This document shows positions 58,383 to 64,000 of a DNA stretch of 64,000 bases, in pieces. The notes beneath the pieces were generated by a model that was given only the letters and a program-made list of their open reading frames with translations, did not search any database and was not told the origin of the DNA. This DNA comes from Conus ventricosus (Eukaryota > Mollusca > Gastropoda > Neogastropoda > Conidae): positions 32,037,799-32,101,798 of the forward strand of contig CM031609.1 of the NCBI GenBank assembly GCA_018398815.1, written 5' to 3'. Made by a program: the position numbers and the translations under genes. Each line of letters starts with the position of its first letter. Position 1 is the stretch's first letter.

Positions 58383-59045
58383 TTGTTTGAGGCACCCAAG
58401 AAGCAAAACCTCCGAGTCTTGAACCTAAATTGCCATAGTATAGTCAACAAGAGAGCGGAGTTCATAGCCTTGGTTGACTATATCAAACCGGATGTGATCT
58501 TTGGATCAGAGTCATGGCTAAAGACAGGCATAGGGGCTAGCGAGGTCTTCCCAGAAGAATATGAACCATATAGGGAGGACAGGGCAACACTAGCTGGAGG
58601 CGTATTCATCCTTGTACACAAAAGCTTAACCTCATCAGCCGTACCTGAACTAAAAGGAACTTGTGAGATGGTCTGGGCAAAAATCAAACTCCAACAGAGT
58701 AAAGAGTTGTTAGTTGGGTGCTTCTACATGCCACAACGCTCTAGCAGTGACTTGATGGAACTAGATCAGACATTGCAGAAGGTCGCCGGAAACTCCAAAC
58801 AGAAGCAGATCCTGCTTGCAGGTGACTTTAACTGTTCGGACATCAACTGGAACACAGCTACTGTGAACCCAGGAGCCCCAGATCGCCAGATCCAACAGGA
58901 CCTGATAGACTTGACGGCAGCGGCACAGCTTACACAAGTACATGACGAGCCCACGTGGGAAAAAAAACACATTGGACCTTGTCTTCACGACAAACCCATC
59001 CCTCCTGAAGAGCACTGCTTCAGTCCCAGGAATATCAGACCATGA
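58383..59045 (+). CDS. AP-type endonuclease domain of LINE 6 (ORF2 start)
   Basis: Starts near 58383 and reads LRVLNLNCHSIVNKRAEFI, then PDVIFGSESWLKTG with the Glu of the active site. GGVFILVHKSL, LVGCFYMPQRSS and LLAGDFNCSDINW follow; the last carries the DxN motif of the nuclease. The frame leaves at an A8 run (58959-58966), after EPTWEKK, and continues in the frame of the next feature. It nicks target DNA for target-primed reverse transcription. Confidence 0.88.
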   Translation: MFEAPKKQNLRVLNLNCHSIVNKRAEFIALVDYIKPDVIFGSESWLKTGIGASEVFPEEYEPYREDRATLAGGVFILVHKSLTSSAVPELKGTCEMVWAKIKLQQSKELLVGCFYMPQRSSSDLMELDQTLQKVAGNSKQKQILLAGDFNCSDINWNTATVNPGAPDRQIQQDLIDLTAAAQLTQVHDEPTWEKKHIGPCLHDKPIPPEEHCFSPRNIRP

Positions 59046-61179
59046 GGCAGTAGTGACAGATTTTGATACCCAGCCACAGCGAGTGAAGAACAAACCTAGA
59101 CGTCGCTACTTGTACTCTAGAGCAAATTGGGAAAATCTGAATGCAGGGATAGGGCGTATCACAGAGAGGATTGAAAAAATGGACGAGGAAGGAGCCGGCA
59201 TAGACGACATGTGGACTGACTTCAAGACATCGCTGCTCTCAGCTCTGGAAGAAAACGTCCCCTCATACATACAACGGAGAAACCACCGCTACCCATGGAT
59301 CAACAAAGAGGTCAAACGCCTGCTCAGAAAGAAGAAAAGACTGTATAAGCAGGCAAAGAAGACCGGAAGATGGGAGAACTACAGATTTTTCCAAAAAGAT
59401 TGCAGGAGACGAATGAGAGCAAAAGAGTGGGAGTACGTAAACAACACAATAGAAGAAGGACTCCGGAATAACAACACGAAGCCCTTCTGGAACTACGTCA
59501 AGTCTAGACGCCAAGACAGCACTGGTGTGGCACCATTGAAGAAAGGCACGACCCTCCAGAGTGATGGCGCGACCAAGGCACAGATCTTGTTGGATCAGTT
59601 TAAATCCGTCTTCACACCAGATGACGGCACACCACTTCCGAAGATGAATGGGGCACCCTTTCCAACTTTGGAAGAGCTCATCATCGACACAAACGGAGTA
59701 GCCAAGCTGCTGAAGAACTTGAATCCAGCAAAAGCAGGTGGACCGGATGGAATACCAAACAGGATCCTTAAGACCTGCGCCGATGCCATCGCTCCTGCCT
59801 TGACCTGCATTTACAGGCGTTCCATACATACGGGCCAGTTACCAGAGGATGGGCTGACAGCAAACATATCAGCAGTTTTCAAGAAAGGAGATAGAAACAA
59901 GGCAGAAAATTACAGGCCAGTTTCTCTAACTTTAGTAGCCTGCAAACTCCTGGAACATATCATCTGTCGTCACCTTCGGAACCATATGAAGAGGCACAAC
60001 ATACTGACAGACAGAAACCACGGCTTCAGATCCGGCTACTCCTGTGAGACGCAACTGATTACCACAATGCATGATCTCTTCGAGTCCTACGATGCCGGGA
60101 AGCAAACCGATGTGGTGATACTGGACTTCAGTAAAGCCTTTGACACGGTACCTCACAAAAAGCTACTCCACAAACTCGATCATTATAGAGTACGAGGACC
60201 GATTCTTAAATGGCTCACCGACTTTTTGACGAAAAGGAGGATGCGAGTGGTGCTGGAGGGAGAAGCATCAGGAGAGGTAGCTGTCGACTCTGGTGTTCCT
60301 CAGGGAACAGTGTTGGGGCCACTACTCTTTCTGTGCCACATCAATGACCTACCAGAAGCAGTGAAGTCAAAAGTACGACTCTTCGCTGACGACTGCCTAC
60401 TGTACCGCAGCATCAACACCCTTCAGGACCACATCACCCTGCAAGAAGACCTGAGACACCTTGAGGACTGGACCAAGAGATGGGGGATGCGCTTCAACGC
60501 ACAGAAATGTTATATCCTGTCCTCCTGGAGCAAGTCTACCTATATGTACAGCCTCAATGGAGTCTTTCTGAAACAGGTTCAGCAAAACCCGTACTTAGGA
60601 GTACTCTTCTCAGATGGTTTGAAATGGGGTCAACACATTGCAAATATTGCTCGAAAAGCTGGATCAACAGTGGGCTTCCTACGCCGAAATCTCAGAAATT
60701 GCCCGAAGGAATGCAGGCGCCTGGCGTACATCGCACTGGTGAGATCCAGACTGGAGTATGCAGCTACAGTGTGGGACCCATATTATCAACAGGACATCGA
60801 GAAGTTGGAGAGGGTGCAGAGACAGGCAGCACGCTTCATCACAAAGGATTATAGGTCCAGGGAACCAGGTTGCGTAAGCCAAATGCTGCGGGATTTGAAT
60901 CTCCCCCTGCTGGCTGATCGTCGCAGACAGGCACGATTAGGCCTGATGTTCAAGATAGCGGGAAATCTCATCCCCGGCATTCCCCCCCCCAAAAAAAAAA
61001 CAACAACAAAACTTCCTGACCCTGTGAGTGCTGGCCGCAGACGGACACGACCCCCCAAGTATGAGGACTTTGAAGTCTTCAATATTACAGAACACCGCGT
61101 GGTCAGCAACACTCGCGCTTCAAACTACCTGTCTGTAACACAAGTCAGTACACCCACTCCTTCTTCGTGCGGACAGTGA
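58966..61179 (+). CDS. Reverse transcriptase of LINE 6 (ORF2, continued)
   Basis: An open frame of about 740 codons. It continues the endonuclease (SDHEAVVTDF at about 59037) and contains a long linker, then GGPDGIPNRILKTCA (from 59739), FKKGDRNKAENYRPVSL, HGFRSGYSCETQLI, VVILDFSKAFDTVPHKKLL (motif A), VPQGTVLGPLLFLCHINDL and RLFADDCLLYR with the catalytic Asp pair (about 60380-60412). C-terminal WGMRFNAQKCYILS, YLGVLFS, RRNLRNCPKECRRLAYIALV, LEYAATVWDPY and RVQRQAARFI. The tail is out of frame after 61150. Length and motifs are those of CR1/Jockey ORF2. Confidence 0.9.
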   Translation, partial: NTLDLVFTTNPSLLKSTASVPGISDHEAVVTDFDTQPQRVKNKPRRRYLYSRANWENLNAGIGRITERIEKMDEEGAGIDDMWTDFKTSLLSALEENVPSYIQRRNHRYPWINKEVKRLLRKKKRLYKQAKKTGRWENYRFFQKDCRRRMRAKEWEYVNNTIEEGLRNNNTKPFWNYVKSRRQDSTGVAPLKKGTTLQSDGATKAQILLDQFKSVFTPDDGTPLPKMNGAPFPTLEELIIDTNGVAKLLKNLNPAKAGGPDGIPNRILKTCADAIAPALTCIYRRSIHTGQLPEDGLTANISAVFKKGDRNKAENYRPVSLTLVACKLLEHIICRHLRNHMKRHNILTDRNHGFRSGYSCETQLITTMHDLFESYDAGKQTDVVILDFSKAFDTVPHKKLLHKLDHYRVRGPILKWLTDFLTKRRMRVVLEGEASGEVAVDSGVPQGTVLGPLLFLCHINDLPEAVKSKVRLFADDCLLYRSINTLQDHITLQEDLRHLEDWTKRWGMRFNAQKCYILSSWSKSTYMYSLNGVFLKQVQQNPYLGVLFSDGLKWGQHIANIARKAGSTVGFLRRNLRNCPKECRRLAYIALVRSRLEYAATVWDPYYQQDIEKLERVQRQAARFITKDYRSREPGCVSQMLRDLNLPLLADRRRQARLGLMFKIAGNLIPGIPPPKKKTTTKLPDPVSAGRRRTRPPKYEDFEVFNITEHRVVSNTRASNYLSVTQVSTPTPSSCGQ

Positions 61180-61302
61180 TGGACTGGAATCATCTAGGGG
61201 AGGATATCGTCAGTGCAGGCTGTCAGTGCATTTACATCAGCACTTGGCAGATCAACATCGCCTGCCTACTAGCATCCTGACAGCAGTAGAGTTTTTAGCC
61301 AG

Positions 61303-61333
<31 letters not shown>

Positions 61334-61525
61334 TTTTTTGTTGTTTTTTTTTTTAACCTGTAGATAACCTGTTGTGGCTACTCACAGAGACCTTAACCCA
61401 GTAGAAGATTGTGAGGACAAAGTGGTGGCTTTTTAAACTATTTTTGCGCTCTCTCCATTCCGTCGCGTTTATAGCCATTGATTGGCTCCTGCGACGTATT
61501 GTTCCAGATCCAGATCCAGATCCAT

Positions 61526-61834
61526 TCCTGTTATTATAACTCCCTGTCCGAAACAGTCTTACTAGGGCATGGTTCTAGGTGGATGCCCCAGAAGCAGACA
61601 AAAGTCCTGCATTGAAAGCGTGAACTGGTTCCTACCCCTCTAGCCGGTTCAGACTGGCAGATAACTGGGTACAGCCCCTGCTGGCATGACGTGTCATGGC
61701 TCCTCTGCAACCGGCTGTCATGGAGCAATAGTAGATCGCCATTTGATTACATTTAATTTTGGGGGTTGAAAACAGTGTTTTTAAATTACATACGTCAGCA
61801 TTATTAACCCGTCTCCAAATTAATTCTGGTATCT
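61526..61834. other. Intron stretch
   Basis: No feature recognised between the LINE tail and the minisatellite. Confidence 0.4.
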
Positions 61835-62340
61835 ACAACGTTAATTTGAAATCGGTTTGAACGCTGATTTGAGCTGTCTTTGCTCTCTTTTGCCCTCAAC
61901 AAAGTTAATTTGAATTCGGTTGGAGGCTGATTTGAGCTGTCTTTGCTCTCTTTTGCCCTCAACAAAGTTAATTTGAATTCGGTTGGAGACTGATTTGAGC
62001 TGTCTGCTCTTTTTTGCCATCAACAATGTTAATTTGAATTCGGTTGGAGGCTGATTTGAGCTGTCTTTGCTCTTTTTTTTTGCCCTCTACAACGTTAATT
62101 GAATTCGGTTGGAGGCTGATTTGAGCTGTCTGCTCTTTTTTGCCATCTACAATGTTAATTTAAATTCGGTTGGAGGCTGATTTGAGCTATCTTTGCTCTT
62201 TCTCGTCCTCTACAACGTTATTTGAATTCAGTTGGAGGCTGATTTGAGCTGTCTTTGCTCTTCTTTTTTTTTGCCCTCTACAACGTTAATTGAATTCGGT
62301 TGGAGGCTGATTTGAGCTGTCTTTGCTCTCTTTGCCCTCT
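61835..62340 (+). repeat. 63-bp minisatellite, eight units
   Basis: Units begin ACAACGTTAATTTGAATTC and contain GGTTGGAGGCTGATTTGAGC and a pyrimidine tract TTTGCTCT...TTTTGCC. Starts at about 61835, 61899, 61963, 62023, 62089, 62149, 62212 and 62280. Units differ mainly in T-tract length. Confidence 0.93.
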
Positions 62341-63817
62341 GGAGTTTGCTTCGTTGTGCGATTAGGGTTTACAGAATACGGCTTGGTTTATTGATCACAG
62401 CCGACAGGTAGATGATGACATTACCGTTAGGTCTATCCGTACTTGTTCTCATCTATCATTCAATGAGCTATGTGGTAATCATGAGAAATGACTGTGGTCA
62501 CTTTATGCTGGTAAGATTTTTCGTGCACCCATTGGAATACTCCACGTAAAGGAAAAAAGCCAAGGTCACCGTGAGTGTCTTTTGTGAGATGATTGTTGTC
62601 TCTCGTGGCTGGCAAGATTTTCTGTGCATGCATTGGAATACTTAAAGAGTTGAAAACATGGCCCCAGTCATATATGAGATGTCTGTAGTTGAGTGAGATT
62701 CTTTGATCATGCATTTGAATGCTCATAGGAAAGAAAATAACGTGACAGTAAAATGGGAGATGATTGAGTTTCCTCCAGATTTGGTGAGATTCTTTGTGTA
62801 TGCTAAAGAATTCTTGCAGAAAGGAAACCCACCACCAAAAAGAGGCAAGCCCTGCACACGCTTCTTTCTCACGCGACACACAAAAGACCTGCGGCCAGTC
62901 TTCCCACCACTGAACTTTCGAATGAGACAAAGACAATGCTTTTTGTTTCAAGAAGAACGTTCATTGTTTGCCTTCTACTAGATCCCCCCCCCCCCACATC
63001 CCTGTAAGGACCCAATTAAAAAAGATTGTTGTTCTAGGAGTCGTTTTGAGAGGAACCATTGTATTTTTTGGTATCAGTTTCTTCGACGGTCTCCTTGTCA
63101 AATTCTGTTTTAAAATGTCAGGATTTCATAGTGATATCCCTGTAGGCAGTGATCTTACAAACATGTGACAGAAGATCTACTCAGCTGTTTTGGAATTATG
63201 TCTTGGACAAATACGCAAGCAAAGAAACAAACATGATCGAAAACAAAAGCCGTTTCCTTTTGAAAATGACGAATTAAAATAAACAAGTTGTAGGGGTAAA
63301 TTTCAGCAAAATGCAAAAACGAAAAAGTGATAAGTATTGCAGCAAAAAAAAAAAAGAAAAAAAAAGAAGAGAAAAGAGAAGAAAAGAAGAAGATGATGAT
63401 GAAAACGAAAACAGTAGCCGTAGAATCCGCGGAGTACTCCTTGCAGGTTTTTGTGTGTATACGAGCAGACGACCTTAACGTCACGAAATCTCGTGTAAAC
63501 GTCTTCGCGAGAGCGGGCAGTCACTGTTTTGTCTGTCCTGATGTAGGCAAAATAATGTGCATCAGCACGACGCTGCAGAAATGAAAGACACTGACAAAAG
63601 CTGAACGAACAATTACTGGTTCCGGTCGTGGCTAGACCGAAATGTGGCCGATGTACTTAATGATTGATGCTCAGGTGTGTGTACTCTCTCCTCCCTAGGA
63701 TTTCACTGATTTGTGCTTTTCTTCACTGGGATTCCTGTGCATGGTTTCTGTCTGATGCGATTCACAGTGACAGTTACCCGTCAGGGAGTGTCTGGAAACC
63801 CTGCCATGTGATTTCAG
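62341..63817. other. Intron stretch with ~90-bp imperfect repeats
   Basis: Four diverged units at about 62460-62830, each with GAGATGATTGT- and GGTAAGATTTTTCGTGCACC-like cores. The last runs into a 92-codon frame (62703-62981) of unknown nature. A-rich stretch at 63341-63368. A poor polypyrimidine tract lies in front of the exon at 63818. Confidence 0.5.
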
Positions 63818-63953
63818 TCCTACGTGAGCTGTACCCTGGGCGTGGCTAACGTGGGCTACATCTTCATCGTTTACGGGGTGTCGGATGCCACTTGTTCCTT
63901 CCTCTTCGGCAGACTGGTGCAGTACGTGGGCCACATTCCCTTCTTCATCCTGG
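63818..63953 (+). CDS. UNC93A: UNC-93 homolog A-like, exon with TM8-TM9
   Basis: Acceptor TGATTTCAG|TCC and donor G|GTGAGT. Forty-five codons plus one base, phase 0 entry. Encodes SYVSCTLGVANVGYIFIVYG, VSDATCSFLFGRLVQYVG and HIPFFILG. The SYV.CTLG motif and the DA.CS..FG pair are conserved in UNC93A. Further exons lie beyond the window. Confidence 0.93.
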
Positions 63954-63964
63954 GTGAGTCAGTG

Positions 63965-64000
<36 letters not shown>
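63965..64000 (+). repeat. (CAT)n microsatellite at the window edge
   Basis: Twelve CAT units just after the donor; it continues past the end of the window. Confidence 0.95.

Larger units (their letters stand above)
57820..61525 (+). mobile_element. Nearly intact LINE (CR1/Jockey group, LINE 6)
   Basis: A LINE on the + strand in the last intron in view. ORF2 (about 58383-61260) codes for AP endonuclease and RT with one frame change at 58959-58966 and one near 61150. The 3' end has (GT)n (61305-61333) and closes with GATCCA units (61504-61524). The 5' end is not exact. Frames at 57880-58380 may be the remains of ORF1 or a leader. Confidence 0.85.

Noticed and set aside
63965..64000. CRISPR-like regular repeat at the window end or elsewhere
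   Set aside because: This is a (CAT)n microsatellite. The other regular arrays (61835-62340, 38419-42150) have no spacers and the genome is eukaryotic.

Overview
This is eukaryotic (metazoan) nuclear DNA, most likely from a mollusc, probably a marine gastropod. The species call is an inference from the mix of repeats: Ty3/gypsy, CR1- and R2-like LINEs, a tRNA-headed SINE, Tc1, and very long GT/CT microsatellites. The only host gene I can support is an UNC-93 homolog A-like membrane protein. Five exons with correct GT-AG borders and matching phases lie on the + strand between 36089 and 63953. The gene runs off the right edge. A candidate first coding exon lies at 33992-34255.

Region 1 (1-25494) is a stack of nested LTR retrotransposons. 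Element A is a + strand Ty3/gypsy element (PBS tRNA-Leu-like). Its 5' LTR is cut by the window edge, its gag-pol (1054-5894) is broken by many frameshifts, and its 3' LTR starts at 19873. Element C (6177-19161, TSD tatat) is inserted in the 3' untranslated part of A. It has LTRs of about 3.5 kb, and its pol reads integrase, then reverse transcriptase, then RNase H, the order of Gmr1-like Ty3/gypsy elements. Most of C is heavily corrupted, with expanded homopolymers that look like unpolished assembly. Element B (20560-25171, minus strand, identical 185-bp LTRs, TSD cgcg) is inserted in the 3' LTR of A. It is a young CsRn1-type Ty3/gypsy element. Between C and the 3' LTR of A lies an array of five hairpins whose stem sequences differ but stay paired.

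Region 2 (25495-36088) holds two oppositely oriented SINE copies, a decayed LINE (27067-30640) bracketed by two copies of one microsatellite-rich block, and huge GT/CT tracts.

Region 3 (36089-64000) is the UNC93A-like gene with introns full of repeats. They include a Tc1-family transposon (36755-38254), a composite CCGTTA-rich tandem repeat (38419-42150) and an internally deleted LTR element with a tRNA-Pro-type PBS (44404-47914). A 36-bp copy of the end of exon 44008-44273 follows that element. There are also several LINE remnants (48527-55490), a nearly intact LINE (about 58200-61525) and a 63-bp minisatellite (61835-62340). I see no tRNA or rRNA gene, CRISPR array or prokaryotic feature.
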